NCBI GenBank assembly: GCA_964540815.1 | Contig: CAZIOH010000027.1 | Location: 1 to 64,000, forward strand | Direction of reading: 5' to 3' | Source: CAZIOH01 sp964540815 | GTDB lineage: Bacteria; Myxococcota_A; Polyangia; Fen-1088 | Length of the DNA: 64,000 bases | Part shown: piece by piece, positions 55,112 to 64,000 of the stretch | How positions within the stretch are numbered: position 1 is the first letter of the stretch | Layout of the letters: every line of letters begins with the position of its first letter | Notes under the pieces: model-generated | The model's input: only the letters and a program-made list of their open reading frames with translations | What the model was told of the DNA's origin: nothing | Database searches by the model: none | Made by a program: the position numbers and the translations under genes

Positions 55112-57265
55112 TTTGCACACGTTCCCCACACACAGTCCGGCCGCGCCTCCATCTGCTCCTGTACCCCCAGGGCAGACCTTGCAGGCAGCTCCGGTCCCAC
55201 AATGCATGGCATCCATGTCGCTTTCGCAGGTGACGTTCGGTCCGGCGCCGCACTTGTGGAAGGTATCGGCGCAGGTGAAGTCGCACGTCCCCGCGGTGCA
55301 GACGGCCTTGGAGTTGGCTGGCGTCGGGCACTTCTGGCACATCATGCCGCAGTTGTTTGGATCGGTCTTGAGCTCGCAACGCGGCGCCGCGAGCGTCCCG
55401 CACAGGTGATAGTCCGGCTGGGCGCAGAGCACCCCGCAGGCCTGCCGGGTGGCCGGCGGCGTGATCGCGCACACGCCGACCCCGAAGCCGGCGATCGGCA
55501 TGGCGACCGCCGTGGTGGGCGTCGGGCACGCCATGCAGGAGGCACCGCAGGTGAGCGGGGAGTTGTCGCTCACGCAAGGCCCGGTGCCCGCAGGACAGCG
55601 GTGGAAGTTCGGCTTGCACTCGAAGCCGCACGCGTTGTTCGCGCAGACCGGCACCGCGTTCGGATCCGACGACGGGGCGCAGGTCTGGCAGACGCCCGCG
55701 GTGGCTCCGCACGCGGTGGTGCTGTCGTCCGGGAAGCACCCGTTCATGCCGAGGCAGGTGTGGGTGCCCGGGCCGCAGACGGCTCCGCACATGGCGTTGG
55801 CGCCGCAGGCCGAGCCGGGACCGCACCCGGTACAGTCGACGCCGTCCATGGTGCCGCAGGTCGCGCTGGCCGTGTTGCTCACGCAGACGCCCCCGCACAG
55901 GTGGAATCCTGCGTTGCACTTGTAGGCGCAGGCGCCCGCGGTGCAACTGGCCGTGGCGTTTGGCCGCACGTCGCAGGGCGTGCACAGGGTCCCGCACGAG
56001 TTGATGTCGTTGTTCGGCAGACAGCTGTTGCCGCCGCAGGCGTGAAACCCCGGATCACAGGTGACGTTGCAGGTGTTCCCGGTGCAACTGGCGCCGCCGT
56101 TGTTGGGATCTCCGCAGGCCGTGCACCCGTTGGCGGTGCAGCCGGCGGCCACGCTGCCATCCGCCACGCACCGGGCGGTGGGACCGGTCCCGCAGGCGTG
56201 GAATCCAGCCGCGCAGGTCACAGTGCACATGCTGGCGCTGCAGGCCGGGGTGCCATTGGGGGGCGGCACGCAGGCGCGGCACCCGTTGGCGGTGCAGCCG
56301 GCGGCCACGCTTCCGTCGGCCACGCAGGTGTTGCCGCACAGGTGAAAGCCAGCCTTGCAGCTCGGCACGCAGGCCATGCCGTCGCAGGTGGCGTTGCCGT
56401 TGGCCGGAGCGGTGCACGGCATGCATGTGTTGCCACACGACATCAGGCTGGTGCTGCCATTGACCACGCACGCGCCATTGCACTCGTGGTAGCCGGAGGT
56501 GCACAGCACGCCACAGGCGAGCGGCATCCCCGAGCAGGTGGCCGCGCCCCCCGGGGGATTGGGACAGGGCGTGCAGGAATTCGGGCCCGTTCCACAGGAG
56601 TTGACGCTGGTGTTCACCAGGCACTGGTTGCCGCAACGGTGATAGCCGGTGCTACAGGCAATGCCGCACATGTTGCCCGCGCAGACGGCGTTGCCGTTTC
56701 CGCCCGCTGGCGCCGGACAGGTCGCGGCGGTGGTACAGGCGCTCCCGGTCCCACCCGTGCCCGCTGCGCCGGACGTTCCTCCGGCGGCTCCCGCGACTCC
56801 CGTCCCGCCCGTTCCGCTCCCGCCCGTGCTCGCGCCGCCGGTGCTCGCTCCGCCCGTGGCGGCTCCGCCGCTGCCGCTGCCGGCCTTACCCCCGGTGCCG
56901 GCACCGCCCGATCCTGTCGTCCCCGCGCCAGCGCCCGCCGCGCCGCCGCCGGTTCCCTGGGGAGCACCGCCGGTCGCGGTGCTGCCCGCAACGCCCGAAC
57001 CGCCCGTTTCGACCACCGCGCTGTCGATGGCCGCGTCGATCGTCCCGCCGCCGCCCGTGCCCTTCGCGGCGCCAGCGCCACCGGCTCCACCACCGCCCGA
57101 GCCGACGCTCGCATCCGCGGCGGACTTGCCGCCACCACCACCCGAGCCGAAATGCACGGCGATGCTTCCGTCACTGGTCACGGAGCTGCTGCCTCCGCAG
57201 CCCACGAGCCCCGTCACGATCACCAGACAAAGACCCACCCTACGCGTTGTGGTTGCGGCAGCCAT
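55109..57265 (-). CDS. Cys-rich repeat lipoprotein (ten modules)
   Basis: 718 residues. Lipobox VTGLVGCGG, about 150 residues of Gly/Ala/Thr-rich linker, then ten modules of roughly 40-60 residues, each with the pattern C-x2-4-C, G(Y/F)HxCG-x-C and NG(x)A(x)C. Examples are GYHRCGNQC, GYHECNGAC, GFHLCGNTC, GFHACGGNSC, NFHRCPAGTGPC and TFHKCGAG. The regular Cys spacing implies several disulfides per module and an extracellular stalk or adhesin. Two neighbouring modules share VADGSVAAGCTANGC, pointing to recent internal duplication. ATG 57265 with GGAGG six bases upstream is preferred over GTG 57271. Confidence 0.85.
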   Translation of the reverse strand: MAAATTTRRVGLCLVIVTGLVGCGGSSSVTSDGSIAVHFGSGGGGGKSAADASVGSGGGGAGGAGAAKGTGGGGTIDAAIDSAVVETGGSGVAGSTATGGAPQGTGGGAAGAGAGTTGSGGAGTGGKAGSGSGGAATGGASTGGASTGGSGTGGTGVAGAAGGTSGAAGTGGTGSACTTAATCPAPAGGNGNAVCAGNMCGIACSTGYHRCGNQCLVNTSVNSCGTGPNSCTPCPNPPGGAATCSGMPLACGVLCTSGYHECNGACVVNGSTSLMSCGNTCMPCTAPANGNATCDGMACVPSCKAGFHLCGNTCVADGSVAAGCTANGCRACVPPPNGTPACSASMCTVTCAAGFHACGTGPTARCVADGSVAAGCTANGCTACGDPNNGGASCTGNTCNVTCDPGFHACGGNSCLPNNDINSCGTLCTPCDVRPNATASCTAGACAYKCNAGFHLCGGVCVSNTASATCGTMDGVDCTGCGPGSACGANAMCGAVCGPGTHTCLGMNGCFPDDSTTACGATAGVCQTCAPSSDPNAVPVCANNACGFECKPNFHRCPAGTGPCVSDNSPLTCGASCMACPTPTTAVAMPIAGFGVGVCAITPPATRQACGVLCAQPDYHLCGTLAAPRCELKTDPNNCGMMCQKCPTPANSKAVCTAGTCDFTCADTFHKCGAGPNVTCESDMDAMHCGTGAACKVCPGGTGADGGAAGLCVGNVCK

Positions 57266-57448
57266 TCTCACCCTCCGTGAAAGTTGCGTCTCGGCGCTCG
57301 AAACGCGACGCGCGCTTCCGAGCCGTGCCTGAGCACGAGACGTCGGGCGCCAGTGGTACCACTGTGGGCCAGAGTCGTGTCAACAGATATTTCCCGATCT
57401 CCCGGAGCGAAGGCGGACGCTCTCGACCACGAGGCATCCCGCGTCCGG

Positions 57449-60007
57449 TCACTGGCCGAGCAAGAGCTCGTCCGCGCTTTGTTCCTGGCCCGAGGCTGGC
57501 GCCACCTCGGTGGGCGCCGTCCCTTCGAGGAAGACCTCGTCCATGCTGTCCGGCCCCATCTCTCGACCGGGCGCGGGGAGCATCCCGGTGGCCTTGTCGA
57601 TTCGCTGGACCACCACCCCCGGCGGCTGGGCGAAGTCGCGCACGGGGCGGCCGGCGAGCGCCTTGGTCATGAAGTCGATCCATATGGGCAGCGCGGTCCG
57701 CGCGCCTGCCTCGCCTTGCCCGAGCTTGCGCTGATCGTCGAACCCGACCCACACGGCCGCCAGCAGATCTGGCGTGAAGCCCACGAACCAGGCATCGCGC
57801 ATGGCGTTCGAGGTCCCGGTCTTGCCGGCTGCGGGGCGACGCAGGCGAGGCGCCGCGGCGGCGGCCGTTCCCTCCTGGATCACACTGCGCATCATCGAGA
57901 CGACGATGAACGCGACCTCGGGCGTGATGGCGGCGACCGGCGCGGCGCCGGGAGGGACCGCCACCGGCTGTCCTCCGACCTTGGTGATGAGCCGGGTCGC
58001 GGCCCGCACGCCGCCGGCCGCGAAGGTGGCGTAGGCGTTGGCCAGATCGATCGGGTGGATCGCGAAGGTGCCGAGCGCCAGCGACAGCCCGACGTCATCG
58101 GGGATGGGGGCGAGGATGCCCACCCGCGCCGCCATCTCCTTGGTGGCCGGGACCCCCACCTGCTCGAGCAACTTGATGGCCACCGTGTTGATCGAGTGGG
58201 CGAGCGCGGTTCGCAGCCTGACGGGTCCGCGAAACTCCTCCTTCTCGTAGTTCTGGGGCTTCCAGCGATCGTAGACGTCGGGCGCGTCGTTCAGGACCGA
58301 GGCGGCGGTGAACCGCCTTGACTCGATGGCCGCGGCGTAGAGGACCGGCTTGAAGGCCGAGCCGGGGAGGCGCTGGGCGCGACCGCTGCGATCGAAGCCT
58401 CCGATGTGAAAGTCGTAACCGCCGACCAGGGCCAGCACGTCGCGGCTCGCCGGCTCGAGGACCACCATCGCCGCCTGCGGGCCCATCTCGAGCGCCAGCG
58501 GGAGCGGGTCGGCCGCCGCCGCTGGTCGGTCACCCCCTGGCTTGGGATCGCCGGGCTGCGCCTCGCTCGCCCGGGGATCGCGGGGGGATTCCCGCCGCTC
58601 GCGCTCGGGTGCCAGGCGCACCCGCACGAGATCGCCTGGCACCAGGAGGTCGACGAGGGGCTTGCCCACCTTGGTGTACCGAGGCTCGAACGCGAGGTCG
58701 ACCTGGCCCACGACGGCGCCGCCGAGATCCATCGTCAGCTTGCCGAGCCTCGGCTGCAAGGCGTCGCGCTCGACCGCGGCCACGATCCCCTCGTAGATCT
58801 GGGGAGGGTTCTTGCCCTCGCGGAGCGCGGCCAGGAGGGCGCGCTGTTGCTGGAGGGCCTTGCCCGACACGTGTCCCACGGCGGCCCGGTAACCTTGACG
58901 GGCGTCGAGCTCCTCGAGCCCGCGCTCCAGCGACTGGCGGGCCAGGACCTGCAGGCGCGCGTCGATGGTGGTCTCGACGTTCAGCCCGGCAGGGACGGCC
59001 GGCTCGACCGTTGCGGGCGAGGTCGCGGGCGGCGCGGACGGCGCGGACGGCGCGCCACCTCCCGCGGTGGTCGAGGAGGCACGCTCGGCCAGGAACCTGT
59101 TGACCAGATCGAGCGCCTCGGGGGCCTGCCGCGAGGTCCCCGAGATCTCCTTCGACAGACGAATCGGCTCGGCCGCCAGCCGCTCCGCCGTCGCGCGATC
59201 GATGTACCCGCGCGCGCTCATCTGACCGAGCACGTAGCGCTGGCGGTTCTTGGCCGCGTCGGGATGCTTGCGGGGCGATAGCCGCTCCGGGCTCTGGGGC
59301 AGCCCGGCCAGGAGGGCGTCCTCGGCCAGGTTGGTGTCGCGAACGGACTTGCCGAAGTAGAAGCGCGCGGCCTCCTCGCAGCCGTAGCGGCCGTGCCCGT
59401 AGTTGATCTGGTTGAGGTAGAGCTCCAGCACCTGCTCCTTGGTGAGCTTCTGTGACAGCCGCCGCGCCAGGATGATCTCCTGCACCTTGCGCCGCACGGT
59501 GCGCTCGGGCGACAGCAGGAAGGTCTTGACCACTTGCTGGGTGATGGTCGAGCCACCTTGCGCCTTGCGGCCGCGCAGAACGTTCTCGATGAAGGCGCGC
59601 AGCATCCCGCGGTAGTCGAAGCCGGCGTGGTTCCAGTAGTCGGCGTCCTCCGCCGCCACCACCGCGTTGACCAGGTTCTTCGGGATCTCGGCGTACGGGA
59701 CGAAGGTGCGCTTCTCCGCGCCCATCTCGCCGATCACCACGCCGTGGCGGTCGAAGACCCGCGTCACCTGCTTGGGACGGTAGTCACGCAGCGACTCGAC
59801 CGAGGGGAGATTGGCGTCACCGCCGTAGTAGACGAAGAGCGCGACCACACCGCCGAAGGCCGCGAGCCCTCCCAGGATGGCGAGCCCGAGAGCCCGCCGC
59901 AGCCACCGCCATGGCGCCGCGGAGCCGCGACCAGCGGGCCCGCCGGCGGACCGCCGCGGGCTCTCGGTGGTGGGAGCCCTCGAGGCGGATGCGGGTCGAT
60001 TGGCCAT
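57449..60007 (-). CDS. Penicillin-binding protein 1A
   Basis: 852 residues. One N-terminal membrane helix, then a GT51 transglycosylase (VVAAEDADYWNHAGFDYRGM, GGSTITQQVVKTFLL, LELYLNQINYGHGRYG) and a transpeptidase with SxxK at SAFK (550-553), SxN at SIN (605-607) and KTG at 729-731. It polymerises and crosslinks peptidoglycan in the periplasm. A linker of about 40 Ala/Pro/Ser residues separates the domains. Divergent from the ABC transporter with 54 bp between starts. Confidence 0.96.
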   Translation of the reverse strand: MANRPASASRAPTTESPRRSAGGPAGRGSAAPWRWLRRALGLAILGGLAAFGGVVALFVYYGGDANLPSVESLRDYRPKQVTRVFDRHGVVIGEMGAEKRTFVPYAEIPKNLVNAVVAAEDADYWNHAGFDYRGMLRAFIENVLRGRKAQGGSTITQQVVKTFLLSPERTVRRKVQEIILARRLSQKLTKEQVLELYLNQINYGHGRYGCEEAARFYFGKSVRDTNLAEDALLAGLPQSPERLSPRKHPDAAKNRQRYVLGQMSARGYIDRATAERLAAEPIRLSKEISGTSRQAPEALDLVNRFLAERASSTTAGGGAPSAPSAPPATSPATVEPAVPAGLNVETTIDARLQVLARQSLERGLEELDARQGYRAAVGHVSGKALQQQRALLAALREGKNPPQIYEGIVAAVERDALQPRLGKLTMDLGGAVVGQVDLAFEPRYTKVGKPLVDLLVPGDLVRVRLAPERERRESPRDPRASEAQPGDPKPGGDRPAAAADPLPLALEMGPQAAMVVLEPASRDVLALVGGYDFHIGGFDRSGRAQRLPGSAFKPVLYAAAIESRRFTAASVLNDAPDVYDRWKPQNYEKEEFRGPVRLRTALAHSINTVAIKLLEQVGVPATKEMAARVGILAPIPDDVGLSLALGTFAIHPIDLANAYATFAAGGVRAATRLITKVGGQPVAVPPGAAPVAAITPEVAFIVVSMMRSVIQEGTAAAAAPRLRRPAAGKTGTSNAMRDAWFVGFTPDLLAAVWVGFDDQRKLGQGEAGARTALPIWIDFMTKALAGRPVRDFAQPPGVVVQRIDKATGMLPAPGREMGPDSMDEVFLEGTAPTEVAPASGQEQSADELLLGQ

Positions 60008-60061
60008 GCTCCGCGAGCATAGCAGCGCGGTTCCGATTGCGACCCGTCGCCCGGTGGGGCT

Positions 60062-61030
60062 ATGTTGATTTCGTTGCCTGCCGACACGGCTCCCTCGACG
60101 ATGCCCAGCTCTTCCACTTCTTCGAGCGAGCCCGCGCCCGGCGGACGAGACGAGGGCACTTCGTCGGCGGATCCCTTGCTGGTGGCGGCTGCGCTCGAGA
60201 TCGGGCACGACGGCGCGGCGATCTTGCCCCCGATGGATCTGCGCATCGAGCGTGGCACGTTCTGGGCCATCATCGGGCCGAATGGCTCGGGCAAGTCCAC
60301 CTTCGTGCGCACCATCCTCGGGCTCGATCGCCCGATTCGCGGGGCGGTCACCCGCGCGCCCGATCTGCGCGCTGCGTACATGCCCCAGCAGGCCACCCTC
60401 GATCCCATCTTCCCGATCCGCGTGCTCGAGTTCGTCCTCATGGGGCGCATCGATCGGAGGCGGGTCGCGCCCCAGCCGCGCGCAGTCGGAGGGTCGGGTG
60501 GCGCTGGTGCCGGAGGTGGCAGGGCTCCCGACCACGGCGCCCGAGGCACACACGGCGGCCTGATGGGCCCCCCATCGCGCGACGATCTCCAGGCCGCGCG
60601 GGCGGCCTTGCGGGACGTGCGCGCCGCCGAGCTCGAGCGGCGCCTCCTGCGCGACCTGTCGGGCGGGCAGCGGCAGCGGGTGCTGTTCGCGCGGGCGCTC
60701 GCCGCCGACGCCAACCTGTACGTGCTCGACGAGCCGACCGCAGCGCTCGACATCGCCACCGAACGCGAGGTGCTGGGGTTGATCTCGGCGTTGCGCGATC
60801 AGCGTGGGGCCTCCATCGTGATGATCACCCACCTGGTGGACGACGGGCTGTCGCGCGCCGACCGGGCCTTGCTGCTCGATCGCGATCACGGCACCACCCT
60901 GGTCGGCCCGGCCGCCGAGGTGCGCTCGGCGCCGGAGCTCCTGCGGCTCTACAGCCCTCTGCATGGGCACGGTCCGGGTCCGGGGCCAGCCGAGCCACCG
61001 CCGAGTCCGCCCGCAGCGCCTGTGGATTGA
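60062..61030 (+). CDS. Zinc/manganese-type ABC transporter ATP-binding protein
   Basis: 322 residues. Walker A GPNGSGKS (72-79), Q-loop YMPQQ, signature LSGGQ (199-203), Walker B LYVLDEP (219-225) and switch His in MITH identify the ATPase. The N-terminal 40 and C-terminal 20 residues are extra. A Gly-rich insertion (about 134-172) lies between the Q-loop and the signature helix. It is followed by an ABC-3 permease, so it is a ZnuC/TroB-like component. No substrate-binding protein gene lies in the window. Confidence 0.9.
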   Translation: MLISLPADTAPSTMPSSSTSSSEPAPGGRDEGTSSADPLLVAAALEIGHDGAAILPPMDLRIERGTFWAIIGPNGSGKSTFVRTILGLDRPIRGAVTRAPDLRAAYMPQQATLDPIFPIRVLEFVLMGRIDRRRVAPQPRAVGGSGGAGAGGGRAPDHGARGTHGGLMGPPSRDDLQAARAALRDVRAAELERRLLRDLSGGQRQRVLFARALAADANLYVLDEPTAALDIATEREVLGLISALRDQRGASIVMITHLVDDGLSRADRALLLDRDHGTTLVGPAAEVRSAPELLRLYSPLHGHGPGPGPAEPPPSPPAAPVD

Positions 61031-61049
61031 AAGTCACGACCATCGACCG

Positions 61050-62006
61050 ATGCCCACGGACACACCCACCTTCGCCGACTTCCTGGCCAACTGGCCGATC
61101 TTCCGCGACGCGGTCCTGACCGGCGCGTTCGCGGGGGCGCTGCTCGGTTTTCTCGGGGTGCAGGTGGTGCTCCGCCGCATGGTCTTCGCCTCGTCGGCGA
61201 TCTCGCAGGCGGCGGCCCTCGGGGTGGCGCTCTCCTTCTGGATCCCGTCGGTCATCGATCCGGTGGGGCACGCCGCCGCCCACTCCGGCAACCCCGGGGT
61301 CCACAGCTCGATTCCGCTGCTGTTCGATCCGGTCGTGTGGGCGCTCGGGACGTCGCTGGTCGCCACCCTGCTCTTCACCGTGAACCCGGTGCGGTGGCGC
61401 ATCACCGGCGAGGGGCTGCTGGGCATCGTCTTCCTCGCCAGCTCCGCCTTCGCGGTGATCATCGGCGACCGGCTGACCCAGGAGACCCACGATCTGGCCG
61501 CCATCCTCTTCGGCAGCGCGGTGGTGGTGCGACGCTCGGACCTGGTGCTGGTCACCGGGGCAATGGTGAGCCTGATGGGCCTGCACATCCTCTTCTGGAG
61601 GCCGCTCATCTTCGTGGCCTTCGATCCGGTGGCGGCGCGGGTGCAGGGCCTGCCGGTCGGCAAGCTCAACGCCTTCGTCTTCCTGGCGGTGGGAGTCGGG
61701 GTGGCCTTCTCCACCCGGGCCCTCGGCGCCCTGCCGGTCTTCGCATTCAGCGTGCTGCCCGCGCTGGCCGCGCTCCTGCTCACCACGCGCCTGTCGCTGG
61801 TCTTCGCCCTGGCGGCGGCCCTCGGCGCGATGTCGGGCGCCGGCGGCTACCTCGTCTCGTTCCGAGCCGAGACCCCCGTCGGCGCCACGCAGGCCGCCCT
61901 CGCGGTCGCGGTGCTGTTGCTGGCCAGCGCCTGGCGCACGGTCGCCCGCACCCTGGCGCGCAGCCGAGGCGCGGCCGCCAGCGCCTCGTCCTCCCCCACC
62001 GGATAG
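61050..62006 (+). CDS. ABC-3 family metal permease
   Basis: 318 residues from ATG 61050, about eight helices. Typical ABC-3 elements are FRDAVLTGAFAGALLGFLGVQVVLRRMVFASSAISQAAALGVAL, LFGSAVVV near the middle and the C-terminal ALPVFAFSVLPALAALLLT. It should form the channel for Zn or Mn with the upstream ATPase. A His-containing loop (GHAAAHSGNPGVH) follows the second helix. Confidence 0.92.
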   Translation: MPTDTPTFADFLANWPIFRDAVLTGAFAGALLGFLGVQVVLRRMVFASSAISQAAALGVALSFWIPSVIDPVGHAAAHSGNPGVHSSIPLLFDPVVWALGTSLVATLLFTVNPVRWRITGEGLLGIVFLASSAFAVIIGDRLTQETHDLAAILFGSAVVVRRSDLVLVTGAMVSLMGLHILFWRPLIFVAFDPVAARVQGLPVGKLNAFVFLAVGVGVAFSTRALGALPVFAFSVLPALAALLLTTRLSLVFALAAALGAMSGAGGYLVSFRAETPVGATQAALAVAVLLLASAWRTVARTLARSRGAAASASSSPTG

Positions 62007-62264
62007 CCATCGACGTGGATGACCTTCAGATAAATGATTGGGTCCCCCGTGCCCGATTGACGCAGACGCACGCAGCGGCCGTTAGGCCGAGGCGCCCCGT
62101 GTCGTAAACTCCGGATGTCCCAGGCGACACGTATTCCAGTGTGAGACGTGAGCCATATTTGGTCCCTTCCGGCACTGCCAGAGCTGATCTCGACGAGCGC
62201 GGGTCAACCTGTCGCTCATGATTGTCCGGATGCACCCCCTGGCCCCACCGAGGAGAATGTGACT

Positions 62265-63311
62265 ATGATGAAGCCCTCGTCCCGATCTGGCATCGGCCGA
62301 ACGCTCGCACTGGGATTGGCCTGTTGCTCTGCACTCGCTGCCTGCGTCGGGAGCGGCAGCGATTCTTCCCCAGGGACCGGCGGTAACCCATTGCAGGCGG
62401 GCTCAGGTGGGGCCTCGAACAGCTCCGGTGGCACGACCGTCGTGGCTGGTTCGGGCGGCGACACCACCTCGGCGAGCTCGGGTGGCGCGCCGGGCGCGGT
62501 CAGCTCGGGCGGCTCCGGCTCGGGCGGCTCACCGGACCTGAGCGGTTCCGGCGGCTCGTTGCCGGCGGGGTCGGGCGGGGCGCCCGGCTCTGGCGGGGCT
62601 CCCGGTTCGGGTGGCGCTGTTCCAACTGGTGGTAACAAGGCCACCGGAGGTAGCCCAGCTGGAGGCTCTTCCGGATCGGGATCCGGTGCATGTGCCGGGG
62701 TGTTCTGCGATGGATTCGAGGCCGGAACGACGCTGGGTTCCGCGTGGACGCCCGACAACGCGGTTACGGGGAATGTCATCGAGGTGGTGTCCACGATGGC
62801 CCACACCGGCAAGAATTCGGTCCACATGAAGATCACCACGGCCGGCGGGGCGACCTTCATCCACGAGACCATGGGATTCCCCATCGCGACCGCGCTGTGG
62901 GGTCGGGTCTGGATGTACATCATGAATGACCCGACCAGCAACGGGCACGACGTTTACATCGAAGGCTCGACCGGGATGAACATCACGAACAACGGCGTAC
63001 GTCCGCTCAACACCCAGGGCGGCAAGATGTCGATCAACGTGGATCCCGGGTTGAATGGTGGCGAGGACGGAGCGAGCTCGACCATGACGCTCCCACGCGG
63101 AGCTTGGACCTGCTTCGAGTGGCAGATCACCACGGCTGGAGGGGTCACCCTCTACATGGGTGGCACCCAGCTGGCCACCATCGCCAAGACCAAGGTTCCG
63201 GCCTTGATCGACATGCGCGTCGGATACGAACACTACGCTGCGGACAAGGCCGCCGGCGACCTGTGGATCGACGACTACGCCGTCGGAACGACCCGCCAGA
63301 ACTGCATGTGA
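62265..63311 (+). CDS. Lectin/LamG-like lipoprotein
   Basis: 348 residues. Signal and lipobox ALAACVGSG, a Gly/Ser linker (to about 140), then a beta-rich domain starting CDGFEAGTTLGSAWTPDN and ending LWIDDYAVGTTRQNC, the bracket of concanavalin-like glucanase/lectin folds used for carbohydrate binding. Catalytic acid pair not recognised. GAGGAG 10 bases upstream supports ATG 62265 (or 62268). 62007-62264 holds two short hairpins only (62076-62089, 62098-62131). Confidence 0.75.
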   Translation: MMKPSSRSGIGRTLALGLACCSALAACVGSGSDSSPGTGGNPLQAGSGGASNSSGGTTVVAGSGGDTTSASSGGAPGAVSSGGSGSGGSPDLSGSGGSLPAGSGGAPGSGGAPGSGGAVPTGGNKATGGSPAGGSSGSGSGACAGVFCDGFEAGTTLGSAWTPDNAVTGNVIEVVSTMAHTGKNSVHMKITTAGGATFIHETMGFPIATALWGRVWMYIMNDPTSNGHDVYIEGSTGMNITNNGVRPLNTQGGKMSINVDPGLNGGEDGASSTMTLPRGAWTCFEWQITTAGGVTLYMGGTQLATIAKTKVPALIDMRVGYEHYAADKAAGDLWIDDYAVGTTRQNCM

Positions 63312-63367
63312 CCCCTCGCGCCCTCGGCTGAATGACCGCCGGGGTAGGGATTAACCAACGCTCGAGA

Positions 63368-63396
63368 CCAGGCCCGGATCCCCGATCCGGGCCTGG
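63368..63396. terminator. Perfect 13-bp hairpin between convergent genes
   Basis: CCAGGCCCGGATC, loop CCC, then its exact reverse complement, 57 bp after the lectin-like gene and before the convergent DUF1588 gene end. No T tract, so it may be a Rho-assisted or bidirectional stop. No gene was seen in 63312-63640. Confidence 0.55.
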
Positions 63397-63640
63397 CTAC
63401 GAGTCGCGCTTCGGCGACAGGCCCACAAGCCACGCGAGAGCTTCCGCCATCTCGACAAGGGCTCCGTGGCCATCAACGGACGCGGTCGAGCCGTCGCGGA
63501 GATCGGGCGCCTCATCACCGGTTCCCCGGGCTGATGAGCTTGCGCGCAGCACGCCGAGGTGGTCGTCCGCGTCCTGCATGAGCGTATGCTGCCCGAGAAG
63601 CATCTGACCTGGAACCGAACGGGCCTTGTCGGTCCCCGGC

Positions 63641-64000
63641 TCAGGGCAGCTCGCCTGGCGAAGGCGCCCTCGCCAGGAACGCCTTCGAGGTGGACATCCC
63701 GCGCAGCAACGCGCGCAGGGAGTAGCCGTCGGTGGCGGCGGCGCTGCGGTAGGCCGCCTCGAGCGAGCCCTGCTCGGCACCCACCTCGAGGCGTCCGAGC
63801 ATGTAGCGGAACCACTGGCGATCGAGACACCACCGGACCTCGGGATGAGCGGCCAGTTGCCGCGTCAGATCGAGCGCGTCGGTGAAGGTCAACGTGCCCT
63901 GCCCCGGTGTCAGCAAGGTCCCGGTGGCATCGACAGGAAACCCCGCGTCCGTGGTCCGGTACGCGCCCAGACCATCGTAGTTTCCGAACGCGAACCCAGG
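63641..64000 (-). CDS. DUF1588/DUF1585 domain protein, C-terminal end only
   Basis: The open frame continues beyond the right edge. The visible 119 residues start PGFAFGNYDGLGAYRTTDAG and continue GQGTLTFTDALDLTRQLAAHPEVRWCLDRQWFRYMLGR, the C-terminal DUF1588/DUF1585 signature of DUF1592-type proteins associated with c-type cytochromes in Planctomycetes and Myxococcota. Partial, so length and haem motifs are not seen. It ends RAPSPGELP. Confidence 0.85.
   Translation of the reverse strand, partial: PGFAFGNYDGLGAYRTTDAGFPVDATGTLLTPGQGTLTFTDALDLTRQLAAHPEVRWCLDRQWFRYMLGRLEVGAEQGSLEAAYRSAAATDGYSLRALLRGMSTSKAFLARAPSPGELP

Noticed and set aside
57449..60970. N-terminal extension of PBP1A to 1173 residues
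   Set aside because: The extra part is antisense to the ABC ATPase gene and lacks conservation; ATG 60007 gives a normal PBP start.
62076..62131. Two small hairpins after the permease gene as a riboswitch
   Set aside because: Stems are only 5 and 7 bp, and no known riboswitch core was seen.

Overview
The window looks like chromosomal DNA of a high-GC myxobacterium (phylum Myxococcota, most likely class Polyangia). The reasons are very GC-rich third codon positions, a CarF-type plasmalogen desaturase, lipoproteins with long Gly/Ser-rich linkers behind the lipobox cysteine, an FHA/Ser-Thr kinase pair, and pervasive in-frame short tandem repeats. It is a scaffold, not finished sequence: there are three runs of N (8549-8558, 30701-30800, 39078-39177), and two of them sit inside hexanucleotide repeats.

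1-5.7 kb appears to be an eroded genomic island abutting a tRNA-Asp gene: a frameshifted SMC/AAA_13-type ATPase, a CPBP-family membrane protein without the usual catalytic residues, a serpin lipoprotein coupled to a DUF5946 protein, and a tyrosine recombinase broken by an exact 14-bp tandem duplication. 6-20 kb is mostly housekeeping and envelope: a small secreted protein, a divergent pair of membrane lipid enzymes (fatty-acid-hydroxylase family and CarF), YajQ, a large peptidase-like protein with a surface-antigen-type barrel, an HTH/receiver-like regulator, a lipoprotein, LeuRS, tRNA-Thr(CGT), a PAP2/AUR1-like enzyme and a di-haem oxidoreductase.

20.4-32.8 kb is the most unusual region. A six-gene minus-strand operon encodes two unrecognised proteins, a MoxR/RavA-type AAA+ ATPase, an S-adenosylmethionine-dependent methyltransferase, a vWA protein and a TPR/HEAT protein. 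An FHA-domain protein and a Ser/Thr kinase are divergent from it. The layout resembles the MoxR-vWA ternary NTP-dependent systems known from comparative genomics, here with a nucleic-acid-type methyltransferase and a phospho-signalling arm.

32.8-38.5 kb carries a PQQ-type sugar dehydrogenase lipoprotein, a membrane protein, a DUF2156 (MprF C-domain-like) protein, an outer-membrane protein and an unlisted 51-residue membrane peptide. 38.6-49.9 kb is a nine-gene minus-strand operon, almost every junction overlapping by 4 or 8 nt: AlgI-like MBOAT, AlgX-like SGNH enzyme, SDR, TolB-like lipoprotein, ArnA-like decarboxylase, GT2 glycosyltransferase, a second DTHW/GDSF enzyme, a SirB1-like transglutaminase-fold protein and a secreted protein. 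It probably makes and O-acetylates an envelope glycan. A TPR membrane protein and a SASA-type esterase lie just upstream of it.

53.7-64 kb holds an outer-membrane beta-barrel protein, a lipoprotein with ten Cys-rich modules, PBP1A, a zinc/manganese-type ABC transporter (ATPase plus permease), a lectin-like lipoprotein and the end of a DUF1588/DUF1585 protein running off the right edge. No CRISPR array, rRNA or intact insertion sequence was seen.
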